Below, piece after piece: positions 25,452-34,442 of a DNA stretch of 64,000 bases (position 1 is the stretch's first letter; each line of letters starts with the position of its first letter). Origin of the DNA: Thiohalobacter thiocyanaticus (GTDB taxonomy: Bacteria; Pseudomonadota; Gammaproteobacteria; Thiohalobacterales; Thiohalobacteraceae). The notes beneath the pieces were generated by a model that was not told where the DNA came from, made no database searches, and saw only the letters and a program-made list of their open reading frames with translations. A program made the position numbers and the translations under genes. The stretch covers positions 3,150,501-3,214,500 of the forward strand of contig NZ_AP018052.1 of NCBI RefSeq assembly GCF_002356355.1. The letters run 5' to 3'.

Positions 25452-26434
25452 GCGGCACCAACCTGCAAGTCGACGATCAGGGCCGGCTGCGCCACTTCCT
25501 CACCATCGAGGGGCTTTCGCATTCCATTCTCACCGAGATACTGGACACCGCCGAATCCTTCGCCGGCGTGACCGCCCAGCAGGTGAAGAAGGTACCGCTG
25601 CTGCGCGGCAAGACCATCGTCAACCTGTTCTTCGAGGCCAGCACCCGCACCCGCACCACCTTCGAACTGGCGGCCAAGCGCCTGTCGGCGGACGTGCTCA
25701 ACATCAACATCGACGCCTCCAGCGCGGTGAAGGGCGAGACCCTGCTCGACACCCTGCGCAACCTGGAGGCCATGCACGTGGACATGTTCGTGGTGCGCCA
25801 CGCCGACAGCGGCGCGGCCCACTTCTTCGCCCGCCATGTGGCCCCGCACATCAGCGTGCTCAACGCCGGTGACGGCCGTCACGCCCACCCCACCCAGGCG
25901 ATGCTGGACATGTTCACCATCCGTCGGGTGAAGGGTCCGGATTTCGGCCGGCTGCGGGTGGCCATCGTCGGCGATGTCATGCACTCGCGCGTGGCCCGCT
26001 CGCAGATCCATGCGCTGAACACGCTCAACACCGGCGAGGTGCGCATCGTCGCACCCAAGACGCTGATCCCGGTGGATGCCGAAGCCCTCGGGGTACAGGT
26101 CTATCACGACCTGGAAGCCGGCATCCGCGACGTGGATGTGATCATCATGCTGCGGCTGCAGCGCGAACGCATGCAGGGCGCGATGCTGCCGAGCGAACAC
26201 GAATACTTCCGGCTGTTCGGTCTGACCGAGCAGCGCCTGGCGGTGGCCGATCCGGACGTCACCGTGATGCATCCGGGGCCGATCAACCGCGGGGTGGAGA
26301 TGGACTCCCAGGTCGCCGACGGCCCGCGTTCGGTGATCCTGGAGCAGGTCACCCACGGCATTGCCGTGCGCATGGCGGTCATGTCCATGACCATGCGCGC
26401 CCACGGCGAAGCCGAGGCCGGGGACAGGCACTGA
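25448..26434 (+). CDS. pyrB: Aspartate carbamoyltransferase catalytic subunit
   Basis: Condenses carbamoyl phosphate with aspartate, the committed step of pyrimidine synthesis. 328 residues. The carbamoyl phosphate motif [13 protein letters not shown], then the KGET loop, [14 protein letters not shown], and the aspartate-domain motifs MLRLQRERM and [12 protein letters not shown] are all present. No pyrI follows; instead pyrC' overlaps by one base, as in Pseudomonas, where PyrB and the inactive PyrC' form a dodecameric complex. Confidence 0.97.
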   Translation: MSGTNLQVDDQGRLRHFLTIEGLSHSILTEILDTAESFAGVTAQQVKKVPLLRGKTIVNLFFEASTRTRTTFELAAKRLSADVLNINIDASSAVKGETLLDTLRNLEAMHVDMFVVRHADSGAAHFFARHVAPHISVLNAGDGRHAHPTQAMLDMFTIRRVKGPDFGRLRVAIVGDVMHSRVARSQIHALNTLNTGEVRIVAPKTLIPVDAEALGVQVYHDLEAGIRDVDVIIMLRLQRERMQGAMLPSEHEYFRLFGLTEQRLAVADPDVTVMHPGPINRGVEMDSQVADGPRSVILEQVTHGIAVRMAVMSMTMRAHGEAEAGDRH

Positions 26435-27735
26435 TGGCGGCCAGGAAACCCCGCATACTGATCCGCGGCGGCCGCGTCATCGACCCGGCCAACCACCTCG
26501 ACGCCGAGGTCGACGTCGCCGTCGCCGCCGGGCGCATCACCGGCGTGGGCGAAGCCGTACCCGACGACTTCAAGCCGGAACTGGAGATCGACGCCCGCGG
26601 CCTGGTCGTCTGCCCCGGTCTGGTGGAACTGGCCGCGCACCTGCGTGAGCCGGGCCACGAGAACAAGGCCACTATCGCCTCGGAGACCCGCGCGGCGGCC
26701 GCCGGCGGCATCACCACCCTGTGCTGTCCGCCGACCACCGACCCCATCATCGACACCCCGGCCGTGGTGGAACTCATCCGCCAGCGCGCCGAACGCGCCG
26801 GCCATGCCCGCGTCGTCACCCTGGGGGCGCTGACCCAGGGGCTGGCCGGCGAGCATCTGACCGAGATGGCCGCCCTCAAGGAGGCCGGCTGCCGCGGTGT
26901 GAGCAACGCCCAGTCGCCGATCCTGCATACCGCCGTGGTGCGGCGGGCGTTCGAATACGCCGCCACCTTCGACCTGACCGTATTCATCCATCCGGAGGAG
27001 TACTGGCTGGCCAACGGCGGCGTCGCCCATGAGGGCGCCGTCGCCACCCGCCTGGGTCTGCCCGGCATCCCGGCCGCGGCCGAGACCGCCGCCGTGGCCC
27101 GGGACCTGGCCCTGATCGAACACACCGGGGTGCGGGCGCACTTCTGTCGCCTGACCCACAGCCGCTCGGTGCAGATGATCGCCCGTGCCCAGTACGACGG
27201 CGTGCCGGTCACGGCCGACGCGGCCATCCCGTATCTGTATTTCACCGAGCTGGACATCGCCGACTTCGACAGCCAGTTCCATGTCTACCCGCCGCTGCGC
27301 ACCCAGCGCGACCGTGAGGGCCTGCGCGCCGGCCTGGCCCGCGGCACCCTGTCGGCCCTGTGCAGCGACCACCAGCCGCACGAGGCCGATGCCAAGCTCA
27401 ACCCCTTCCCGGCCACCGAGCCCGGCATCTCCGGCCTCGACACCCTGCTGCCGCTGGCACTGCGGCTGGTCGAGGACAAGCTGCTGACCCTGCCCGAGGT
27501 CATCGAGCGCCTGACTGCCGGCCCGGCCCGTATCCTGGGGCTGTTCGAACAGGGCACCGGCACCCTGAACCCGGGGGCGGCGGCCGACATCACCCTGTTC
27601 GACCCCGAGGCAACCTGGCGCATCGCGCCCGCCAGCCTGCTCAGCCAGGGCCACAACACGCCCTTCATGGGCTGGGAAGTGAAGGGGCGGGTCATGCACA
27701 CCCTGCTGGGCGGACGGCGGGTGTTCGAGCGCTAG
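26434..27735 (+). CDS. pyrC': PyrC', dihydroorotase-like subunit with broken zinc site
   Basis: A 433-residue amidohydrolase-fold protein of the class I dihydroorotase family. Active enzymes have DxHxHLREPG near the N-terminus; here the segment reads VELAAHLREPG, so the aspartate and the first metal-binding histidine are replaced. The later HxxHxS region also deviates (HFCRLTHSRS), although CSDHQPH is kept. This matches the Pseudomonas PyrC', which is inactive and serves as a structural partner of PyrB. A genuine dihydroorotase should be encoded elsewhere. It is the last gene of the overlapping run that begins at pyrR. Confidence 0.9.
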   Translation: MAARKPRILIRGGRVIDPANHLDAEVDVAVAAGRITGVGEAVPDDFKPELEIDARGLVVCPGLVELAAHLREPGHENKATIASETRAAAAGGITTLCCPPTTDPIIDTPAVVELIRQRAERAGHARVVTLGALTQGLAGEHLTEMAALKEAGCRGVSNAQSPILHTAVVRRAFEYAATFDLTVFIHPEEYWLANGGVAHEGAVATRLGLPGIPAAAETAAVARDLALIEHTGVRAHFCRLTHSRSVQMIARAQYDGVPVTADAAIPYLYFTELDIADFDSQFHVYPPLRTQRDREGLRAGLARGTLSALCSDHQPHEADAKLNPFPATEPGISGLDTLLPLALRLVEDKLLTLPEVIERLTAGPARILGLFEQGTGTLNPGAAADITLFDPEATWRIAPASLLSQGHNTPFMGWEVKGRVMHTLLGGRRVFER

Positions 27736-27751
27736 CGACCACTTTTTTACG

Positions 27752-27897
27752 CGTCATTGCGAGCGCAGCGCGGCAATCTCGTAATGCAGCACCAACCTGT
27801 AGGGATTATTCGCTACGCCCACCCCTTCGCACCCATAGAAGCCCTCCGGGTTTCATCATGGGCACCCCACCCTTCGGGTCTGGGCATCGCAATGACG
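27752..27897. repeat. CATTGCG/GGCAATCTC inverted-repeat element with module
   Basis: It starts with CGTCATTGCG followed by a GCGGCAATCTC inner arm (27752-27780) and ends with CGCAATGACG (27888-27897). Between them lies the module CATGGGCACCCC..CCTTCGGGTCTGGGC, which is the reverse complement of the module in the copies at 6507-6646 and 42167-42301. The following 70 bases up to the PyrK-like gene hold a TTCTTCGTGTTC-type low-complexity tail. No gene is seen in the 239-base gap. Confidence 0.75.
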
Positions 27898-27974
27898 GAT
27901 CATCGGCTTCCGAAAGCGGTGGATAACCGTTTTCCAAGTGTTCTTCGTGTTCCCTGTGGTTCATAATTGACCCC

Positions 27975-28853
27975 ATGACCACTGCCAAACCCCACCGCGG
28001 CACCATCCAGCTGGAAGACGCCGAGATCCTGGACCACGAGGCGCATCCGGGCGAGCAGTACATCCTGCGCGTCCGCAGCCCCGAGTGCGCCCGCCGCGCC
28101 GAACCGGGCAGCTTCGCCCATCTGACCTGCGACCCGCTGCTGCCCATGCGCCGGCCGCTGTCGATCATGCGCACCGATCCGGAGGCCGGCTGGGTGGAGT
28201 TCCTGTACAAGGTGGTCGGCGCGGGCACCCGACTGCTCAGCCGCCGCCAGGTGGGTGAATCGCTGAGTGTGCTGGGTCCCATCGGCCAGCCGTTCCGGCC
28301 GCGCCCTGAACGCCCGCGCACCCTGCTGCTGGGCGGCGGCGTCGGCATCCCGCCCATGGTGTTTCTGGCCGACGCCCTGCGCCGGCAACCGGCGTACAAG
28401 CCGCTGGTGCTGATGGGATCCGAAGTCCCCTTCCCCTTCACCCGCCGGCCGTCGCAGATCCTGGTGCCCGGCATTCCCGACGGGGTGATCGCCGCCATGC
28501 CGCTGCTGGAGGACTGGGGCGTGCCCAGCCGCCTGTGCAGTCAGCAGGACTTCCCCGGCTGCTTCCAGGGCTATATCACGGATCTCGCCCGTGACTGGCT
28601 GGCCGCACTCAATACGCAGCATCTGCATGAGGTGGAGATCTTCGCCTGCGGCCCCCACGCCATGCTGGAGGCCGTCGCCGGACTGGCACGCGAGTACGAT
28701 CTGCCCTGCCAGGTCTCGCTGGAGGAATTCATGGCCTGCGCCGTCGGCGGCTGCGCCGGCTGCACCGTGCAGGTGGCAACCGAGCAGGGCCCGGCGATGA
28801 AACGCGTGTGCGTGGACGGGCCGGTGTTCGATGCGCGGGCGGTGTTTCCCTGA
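27975..28853 (+). CDS. PyrK-like FAD/2Fe-2S electron-transfer protein
   Basis: A 292-residue protein resembling the electron-transfer subunit of class 1B dihydroorotate dehydrogenase. It has an N-terminal FAD-binding barrel (MRRPLSIMRTD is the flavin RxxS motif), an NAD-binding domain (LLLGGGVGIPPMVFLADAL, EIFACGPHAMLEAV) and a C-terminal 2Fe-2S site (CAVGGCAGCTVQV plus a later Cys in MKRVCVDG). No pyrD catalytic subunit lies next to it. It may serve dihydroorotate oxidation with a distant partner, or another ferredoxin-NAD reductase task. Confidence 0.85.
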   Translation: MTTAKPHRGTIQLEDAEILDHEAHPGEQYILRVRSPECARRAEPGSFAHLTCDPLLPMRRPLSIMRTDPEAGWVEFLYKVVGAGTRLLSRRQVGESLSVLGPIGQPFRPRPERPRTLLLGGGVGIPPMVFLADALRRQPAYKPLVLMGSEVPFPFTRRPSQILVPGIPDGVIAAMPLLEDWGVPSRLCSQQDFPGCFQGYITDLARDWLAALNTQHLHEVEIFACGPHAMLEAVAGLAREYDLPCQVSLEEFMACAVGGCAGCTVQVATEQGPAMKRVCVDGPVFDARAVFP

Positions 28854-28906
28854 GCTGAACAGCTCAACGCAAAGACGCCAGGACGCAGGGAACAGCAAAG
28901 AGCGTA

Positions 28907-29200
28907 ATGGTGACTCCCATGGACAATCACATCGAAATCCATTACTGCAATCAATGCCGGTGGCTGCTGCGCTCGGCCTGGATGGCACAGGAACTGCTGA
29001 CGACGTTCGCGGACGAGATCACCGAACTCACGCTGCGTCCGGGCACGGGCGGCGTATTCGAGGTCAGCGTCAACGGCAAGCAGGTATGGTCACGCAAGGA
29101 AGCCGGCCGCTTTCCGGAGATCACGGAGTTGAAGCAGCGGGTGCGCGACGAGGTCGCGCCGGACAAGGGGCTGGGGCATTCCGACAAGAAAAAGGATTAA
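28907..29200 (+). CDS. SelT/SelW/SelH (Rdx) family thioredoxin-like protein
   Basis: 97 residues with the Rdx redox motif CxxC (IHYCNQCRWLLRSAWMAQELL), where animal homologues carry CxxU. The rest of the family fold follows (TELTLRPGTGGVFEVSVNG, KEAGRFPEITELKQRVRD). Role in bacteria unproven; presumed redox. The ATG at 28919 (residue 5, MDNHIEIHY) is an equally good start. It converges with pilU. Confidence 0.85.
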   Translation: MVTPMDNHIEIHYCNQCRWLLRSAWMAQELLTTFADEITELTLRPGTGGVFEVSVNGKQVWSRKEAGRFPEITELKQRVRDEVAPDKGLGHSDKKKD

Positions 29201-29215
29201 AGGCACCCGCCAACA

Positions 29216-30385
29216 TCAAGTCCGCTTCTTCTCCCCGCGCTTGTGGCCGGACAGGGCGTACTGATCCGAGTTGTCGATCTCCAGGTCGGCGATGGCATCG
29301 CCGAGCTTGTCCACATCCTCTTCGTCCAGCTTGATCATCAACCGCACCTCGTTGGGCGAGTCGGCGTAGTGCAGGGCGTTGTCATAGCTGATGTCGCCGG
29401 CCTTGTAGAGTTCGAACAGGGCCTGATCAAAGGTCTGCATGCCCTGCTCGCGGGAGCGCTTCATCAGGTCCTTCAGACGATGGATCTCGCCATTGCGGAT
29501 GTATTCCGAGGCCAGTGGACTGTTGATCAGCACCTCGACGGCGGCACGACGGCCCTTGCCGTCAACGGTGGGAATCAGCTGCTGGGCGATCATGGCCTTG
29601 AGGTTGAGCGACAGGTCCATCAGCAGCTGGTCGCGGCGGTCCTCGGGGAAGAAGTTGATGATGCGGTCCAGTGCCTGGTTGGCGTTGTTGGCGTGCAGCG
29701 TGGACAGACACAGGTGGCCGGTCTCGGCGAAGGCGATGGCGTAGTCCATGGTCTCGCGGCTGCGGATCTCGCCGATCAGGATCACATCCGGGGCCTGACG
29801 CAGGGTGTTGCGCAGGCCGATCTCGTAGGAATCGGTGTCCAGCCCGACCTCCCGCTGGGTGACGATGCAGCCGTCATGCTGGTGGATGAACTCGATGGGG
29901 TCTTCCAGGGTGACGATGTGGCCGTTGCCGTGATGGTTGCGATAGCCGAGCATGGCGGCCAGCGAGGTGGACTTGCCGGTGCCGGTCGCGCCCACGAACA
30001 GCACCAGGCCGCGCTTGGTCATGGCCAGCTTCTCGAGCACGGGCGGCAGGTTCAGCCCCTCGAAGTCGGGGATCCGGGTCTCGATCCGACGCAGCACCAT
30101 GCCGACGTGGTTGCGCTGGTAGAAGGCGCTGACACGGAAGCGTCCGAGGCCGGTCTCGCTCAGGGCGAAGTTGCATTCATGGGTACGGTTGAACTCATCG
30201 CGCAGATGCTCGGGCACCGTCGCCATGACCATGTCCCGGGCCTCGGCCGGGGCCAGCGGCTCCCTGGCCGCAGCCACGATCTTGCCGTCGACCTTGATGC
30301 TGGGCGGCACACCGGCGGTGATGAACAGATCGGAGGCCTTCTTCCTGACCACCAGCATGAGCAGTGTCTTGAGGTCCTGTGCCAT
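29216..30385 (-). CDS. pilU: PilU, accessory pilus retraction ATPase
   Basis: A hexameric cytoplasmic ATPase of the PilT family, 389 residues. Walker A is in FVGATGTGKSTSLAAMLGYRN, the Asp box in HIVTLEDPIEFIH, Walker B in DVILIGEIRSRETM and the His box in TGHLCLSTLHANNANQALDR. The C-terminal extension past the AIRNLI-equivalent region (about 330-389, rich in Asp/Glu) distinguishes PilU from PilT. It is downstream of pilT on the same strand, separated by a repeat-bearing gap of about 190 bases. Confidence 0.95.
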   Translation of the reverse strand: MAQDLKTLLMLVVRKKASDLFITAGVPPSIKVDGKIVAAAREPLAPAEARDMVMATVPEHLRDEFNRTHECNFALSETGLGRFRVSAFYQRNHVGMVLRRIETRIPDFEGLNLPPVLEKLAMTKRGLVLFVGATGTGKSTSLAAMLGYRNHHGNGHIVTLEDPIEFIHQHDGCIVTQREVGLDTDSYEIGLRNTLRQAPDVILIGEIRSRETMDYAIAFAETGHLCLSTLHANNANQALDRIINFFPEDRRDQLLMDLSLNLKAMIAQQLIPTVDGKGRRAAVEVLINSPLASEYIRNGEIHRLKDLMKRSREQGMQTFDQALFELYKAGDISYDNALHYADSPNEVRLMIKLDEEDVDKLGDAIADLEIDNSDQYALSGHKRGEKKRT

Positions 30386-30419
30386 GTCGTTTCCCTTTGC
30401 GTTGCACCAGCGGTTCCAT

Positions 30420-30541
30420 CATCCCCTCTCCCTTGAGGCAGCACCCAGGGGGCATAAAAGGGGCAGAGGCGAGGGGGGGGGCAAACGCCTGACCCCCCCT
30501 CACCCTGACCCTCTCCCCCCGCAAGCGGGAGGGAGAGGGAG
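30420..30541. repeat. CCCTCTCCC/GGGAGAGGG hairpin element between pilT and pilU
   Basis: A pyrimidine/purine-asymmetric stretch ends in a hairpin with arms CCCTCTCCC (30509-30517) and GGGAGAGGG (30531-30539). Its inner stem is CCCGC/GCGGG. This type of CCCTCACCCTGACCCTCTCCC unit is widespread in proteobacterial intergenic DNA. It has no T-run and so is probably not a simple terminator, but it could change the PilT:PilU ratio. Confidence 0.65.
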
Positions 30542-30577
30542 CTGTTTATATACCGCCAGAAAACATTCCAACAGCGC

Positions 30578-31615
30578 CTAACGGAACAACTCCTTGTTGG
30601 CCGCCTTGGCGCGGGCATCCTGCCGGCTGACGAGTCCTTTCTGCACGATCTCCTGCAGGTTCTGATCCAGGGTCTGCATGCCGGCAGCCTGACCGGTCTG
30701 GATGGCCGAGTACATCTGGGCCACCTTGTCCTCGCGGATCAGGTTGCGGATGGCCGGGGTGCCGATCATGATCTCGTGCGCGGCGACACGCCCGCCGCCG
30801 GTCTTCTTGAGCAGCGTCTGGGAAATGACCGCGCGCAGCGACTCGGAGAGCATGGACCGGACCATGGATTTCTCCGCCGCGGGGAAGACGTCGATGATGC
30901 GGTCGATGGTCTTGGCCGCGGAACTGGTATGCAGGGTGCCGAACACCAGGTGGCCGGTCTCGGCCGCGGTCAGCGCCAGGCGGATGGTCTCCAGGTCGCG
31001 CATCTCGCCCACCAGCACGATGTCCGGATCCTCGCGCAGGGCGGAACGCAGCGCCTCGGCGAAGCCCAGGGTGTCGCGGTGCACCTCGCGCTGGTTGACC
31101 AGGCATTTCTTGGATTCGTGTACGAACTCGATCGGGTCCTCGATGGTGAGGATGTGTTCGTAGCGGGTCTCGTTGACGTGGTTCATCATCGCCGCCAGGG
31201 TGGTGGACTTGCCGGAACCGGTCGGGCCGGTGACCAGCACGATGCCGCGCGGCTGATCGGCGATATCCTTGAACACCGGCGGGCAGCCGAGGTCCTCCAG
31301 GCTCAGTATCTTGGAGGGGATGGTACGGAACACCGCGCCGGCGCCGCGATTGTGGTTGAAGGCGTTGACACGGAAGCGCGCCAGGTTCGGGATCTCGAAC
31401 GAGAAGTCGGTCTCGAGGAATTCCTCGAAGTCCTTGCGCTGCTTGTCGTTCATGATGTCGTAGACCAGCGCGTGGACTTCCTTGTGCTCCAACGCCGGCA
31501 CATTGATGCGGCGGATGTCGCCGTCGACGCGGATCATGGGCGGCAGCCCGGCGGAGAGATGCAGGTCGGAGGCGTTGTTCTTGACCCCGAAGGCGAGCAG
31601 TTCTGCGATATCCAT
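30578..31615 (-). CDS. pilT: PilT, type IV pilus retraction ATPase
   Basis: Drives pilus disassembly and twitching. 345 residues, the usual PilT length. Walker A is GPTGSGKSTTLAAMMNHVN, the Asp box HILTIEDPIEFVH, Walker B DIVLVGEMRDLETIRLALTAAETGHLV, and the C-terminal PilT signature AIRNLIRED is present. The N-terminus DIAELLAFGVKNNASDLHLSAGLPPMIRVDG is typical. It diverges from yggS, the order found in Pseudomonas. Confidence 0.97.
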   Translation of the reverse strand: MDIAELLAFGVKNNASDLHLSAGLPPMIRVDGDIRRINVPALEHKEVHALVYDIMNDKQRKDFEEFLETDFSFEIPNLARFRVNAFNHNRGAGAVFRTIPSKILSLEDLGCPPVFKDIADQPRGIVLVTGPTGSGKSTTLAAMMNHVNETRYEHILTIEDPIEFVHESKKCLVNQREVHRDTLGFAEALRSALREDPDIVLVGEMRDLETIRLALTAAETGHLVFGTLHTSSAAKTIDRIIDVFPAAEKSMVRSMLSESLRAVISQTLLKKTGGGRVAAHEIMIGTPAIRNLIREDKVAQMYSAIQTGQAAGMQTLDQNLQEIVQKGLVSRQDARAKAANKELFR

Positions 31616-31772
31616 TCGTTTCCCCTGAACGATTATTTCCGGTCCCTGTTATAGCGTCACTTTACCCCAAGCCTTGATACAGGGGAATCCGGCCGCGCGC
31701 ATGGCACCCGCCCCCCCACCCGGGGTATAGTAGTCCCCGGTTTACCGAACGGGTCAGCCCGCAAGGCTCGAT

Positions 31773-32492
31773 GTGACGCTCCCACACGACCAGCAACTGT
31801 GTCAGCGCCGGCAGGAACTGCTCGACCGTATCGGCGAGTGGTGCGACCAGTATGGACGTGCGCGTGACTGTGTGCGGCTGCTGGCCGTCTCCAAGCACTT
31901 CCCCGCCGGTGACATCCAGACCCTGGCCGGCTGCGGCCAACTCGCCTTCGGCGAGTCCTACCTCAAGGAGGCGGTCGACAAGCTCGATGCCCTCGCCGGA
32001 CTGCATCTGGAGTGGCACTTCATCGGGCCCATGCAGTCGAACAAGACCCGGCGCGTCGCCGAACGCTTTGCCTGGGTGCAGAGCCTGGACCGGCTGAAGA
32101 TCGCCCAGCGCCTGGCCGAGCAGCGCCCGGCCGATCTGCCGCCGCTCAACATCTGCCTGCAGGTCAACATCAGCGGTGAGACCAGCAAGTCCGGTGTGGA
32201 GCCCGCCGCCGCAGCGGAACTGGCCGCCGCCGTGAGTGAACTGCCGCGGCTGCGCCTGCGCGGCCTGATGGCCATACCGGCGCCGACCATCCAGTTCGGC
32301 GAACAGCGCCGGGGCTTCGCCCGGCTGCGGGAACTCTTCGAGGACCTGACCGCGGCCGGCCATGCGCTGGACACCCTGTCCATGGGCATGAGCAACGACC
32401 TGGAGGCGGCCATCGCCGAGGGCAGCACCCTGGTGCGGGTCGGAACGGCCCTGTTCGGCCAGCGTCCACCCCCTGATGGCGTGCCGCCTTGA
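31773..32492 (+). CDS. yggS: YggS/PLPBP family pyridoxal phosphate homeostasis protein
   Basis: A 239-residue PLP-binding protein of the alanine-racemase N-terminal fold. It has no known catalysis; loss disturbs PLP and amino-acid balance. The PLP lysine is in LLAVSKHF (about residue 36). Other blocks are FGESYLKEAVDK, EWHFIGPMQSNK, QVNISGETSKSGV and LSMGMSNDLEAAIAEGSTLVRVGTALFG. The start is a GTG with an AAGG site seven bases upstream. The ATG two bases earlier is out of frame and followed at once by a stop. Confidence 0.94.
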   Translation: MTLPHDQQLCQRRQELLDRIGEWCDQYGRARDCVRLLAVSKHFPAGDIQTLAGCGQLAFGESYLKEAVDKLDALAGLHLEWHFIGPMQSNKTRRVAERFAWVQSLDRLKIAQRLAEQRPADLPPLNICLQVNISGETSKSGVEPAAAAELAAAVSELPRLRLRGLMAIPAPTIQFGEQRRGFARLRELFEDLTAAGHALDTLSMGMSNDLEAAIAEGSTLVRVGTALFGQRPPPDGVPP

Positions 32493-32550
32493 TGACACCG
32501 GCACTGAACGGCGACAATCGGCATCAACAATCCGAGCAACAGGCCCTGAC

Positions 32551-33381
32551 ATGAACGAATCCCAGCTCTGCTTCATCGGCGCCGGCAACATGGCTCGCAG
32601 CCTGATCGGCGGGCTGCTGGCCGACGGCTTTCCCGCCGACCGCATCCGCGCCAGCGACCCGGATGCCGGGCAGCGCGAGGCGGTCGCCCAACGCTTCGGC
32701 GTTCAGGTCTTCGCCGATAACGCCGAAGCGCTGGCCGGTGCCCATGTGCTGATCCTGGCGGTCAAACCCCAGGGGCTGGCTGCACTGGCCCGGGAACTGG
32801 CGCCGCAGCTGGATGCGGCCAATCCCCTGCTGATCTCCGTGGCCGCAGGCATCCGCGCCTCCGACCTGGACCGCTGGCTGGGCGGCAACCGCCCGCTGGT
32901 GCGCTGCATGCCCAACACCCCGGCCCTGGTGCAGAGCGGGGCCACTGCGCTGTATGCCACCGCCGCGGTCAACGACGCCCAGCGCAACCTGGCCGAGTCC
33001 ATTCTGCGCGCCGTGGGCCTGACCCTGTGGGTCGAGGATGAGACCCAGATGGATGCGGTCACCGCCCTGTCCGGCAGCGGTCCCGCCTACTTCTTTCTTA
33101 TGATCGAGGCCATGCAGCAGGCCGGAACGGACCTGGGGCTGCCGGCCGACACCGCCCGGCTGCTGGCACTGCAGACCGCCTTCGGCGCGGCCAGGATGGC
33201 GCTGGAATCCGAGGACCCGCCGGGGCGGCTGCGTGAGCGCGTCACCTCCCCCGGCGGCACCACCGAACGGGCCCTGGCGGCCCTGGAGGACGGCGGCTTC
33301 CGCGCACTCGTCGCGCGGGCCATGCAGGCCGCGCAGGCGCGCTCGCGGGAACTGGCCGAACAACTGGGAGCGGACGCATGA
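32551..33381 (+). CDS. proC: Pyrroline-5-carboxylate reductase
   Basis: Last step of proline synthesis, reducing P5C with NAD(P)H. 276 residues. The Rossmann motif FIGAGNMARSLIGGL opens the protein; ILAVKPQGL, RCMPNTPALVQSG, ALSGSGPAYFFLMIEAM and the signature VTSPGGTTERALAALEDGGFR follow. It lies between yggS and yggT, the classic gammaproteobacterial arrangement. Confidence 0.97.
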   Translation: MNESQLCFIGAGNMARSLIGGLLADGFPADRIRASDPDAGQREAVAQRFGVQVFADNAEALAGAHVLILAVKPQGLAALARELAPQLDAANPLLISVAAGIRASDLDRWLGGNRPLVRCMPNTPALVQSGATALYATAAVNDAQRNLAESILRAVGLTLWVEDETQMDAVTALSGSGPAYFFLMIEAMQQAGTDLGLPADTARLLALQTAFGAARMALESEDPPGRLRERVTSPGGTTERALAALEDGGFRALVARAMQAAQARSRELAEQLGADA

Positions 33382-33950
33382 ACGGCGGCAATCTGCTGGG
33401 CGACACCCTGGGCTTCGTCATCCAGGTGCTGGTGGGCCTGTACGTGCTGGTACTGATGCTGCGCCTGCTGCTGGGCTGGCTGCGGGCGGATTTCTACAAC
33501 CCCTTAAGCCAGTTCATCGTCAAGGTGACCAACCCGCCGGTGATTCCGCTGCGGCGCCTCCTGCCGCCCCTCGGGCGCCTCGACACCGCCACCGTGGTGG
33601 TGATGCTCGTCGTGCAGATGCTGGGCGTGGCGCTGGTGATGCTGGTCTCCGGCCGGCCGGTACACCCCTACCCGCTGCTGGCGCACAGCCTGATTGAGTT
33701 GATTTCACTGGGTTTTTCAGTATTCATCTTCGCCATCCTGATCCAGGCCATCCTCAGCTGGGTCAACCCGGGCGGCTACAATCCGGCGCTCGCGATCCTG
33801 CATTCCCTCACCGAACCGGTGTTGCGGCCGCTGCGCGGTCTGATCCCGCCCATTTCGGGGATCGATCTCAGCCCGCTGTTCGCCATTCTCATCCTGGAGG
33901 TTGCCCGGCGCCTGGTGCTGGGGCTGCTCACCGCCCTCCTGTTTGCCTGA
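33378..33950 (+). CDS. yggT: YggT family inner-membrane protein
   Basis: 190 residues with two YggT repeats, each a pair of membrane helices. The first is around LVGLYVLVLMLRLLLGWLR with NPLSQFIVKVTNPPVIPLRRLLPP. The second is around FSVFIFAILIQAILSWVNPGG with NPALAILHSLTEPVLRPLRGLIPP. Linked to osmotic stress and cell-division related functions in some bacteria; no established activity. It overlaps proC by four bases (ATGA). Confidence 0.93.
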   Translation: MNGGNLLGDTLGFVIQVLVGLYVLVLMLRLLLGWLRADFYNPLSQFIVKVTNPPVIPLRRLLPPLGRLDTATVVVMLVVQMLGVALVMLVSGRPVHPYPLLAHSLIELISLGFSVFIFAILIQAILSWVNPGGYNPALAILHSLTEPVLRPLRGLIPPISGIDLSPLFAILILEVARRLVLGLLTALLFA

Positions 33951-33951
33951 G

Positions 33952-34245
33952 GTGAGTACCCCCGCCTGGTACCGCTGGGACGGCGAGGATCTGATCCTCG
34001 ACCTGCACGTCCAGCCCGGTGCCCGCCGGGAGGAACTGGCCGGAGAGCATGGCGGGCGGCTCAAGGTACGGATCAAGGCTGCACCGATCGAAGGCAAGGC
34101 CAACCGCGGCCTGATCAGGTTCCTGGCCGATCTGTTCGGCGTCGCCCCGCGCGATATCCAACTGTTGCGGGGCGAAACCGGCCGGGACAAGCGCCTGCGC
34201 ATCCCCCGCCCGGCGCGATTGCCGCCGGAGGTCACCCGCCCCTGA
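33952..34245 (+). CDS. yggU: YggU, DUF167 family protein
   Basis: A 97-residue soluble protein of unknown function with the family signature LHVQPGARREELAGEHGGRLKVRIKAAPIEGKANRGLIRFLADLFGVAPRDIQLLRGETGRDKRLRI. The start is the GTG two bases past the yggT stop. An upstream in-frame ATG at 33901 lies inside yggT in another frame and gives a non-family N-terminus. It completes the yggS-proC-yggT-yggU set. Confidence 0.9.
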   Translation: MSTPAWYRWDGEDLILDLHVQPGARREELAGEHGGRLKVRIKAAPIEGKANRGLIRFLADLFGVAPRDIQLLRGETGRDKRLRIPRPARLPPEVTRP

Positions 34246-34442
34246 TTCCAGCAGCCGACCTGCGCTGTACCGCCATTCGCCTCAGACCCGTGACGGGGTT
34301 CACATCCTGGCCGGACTGCCGGGCAGCGCCATCTAAGCTCCTGTAAAGCGTCTCAAGATTCCTCTGCCGCGGTCGAAAGCCCGGATATAGGGAGTCGCGC
34401 CGCCGGCACGGCCGGTGGATTCTGTCTGGAGGAAAACACACA

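Noticed and set aside
26104-27699. A 531-codon minus-strand frame opposite pyrB and pyrC'
   Set aside because: No start context or family similarity; the plus-strand genes are certain.
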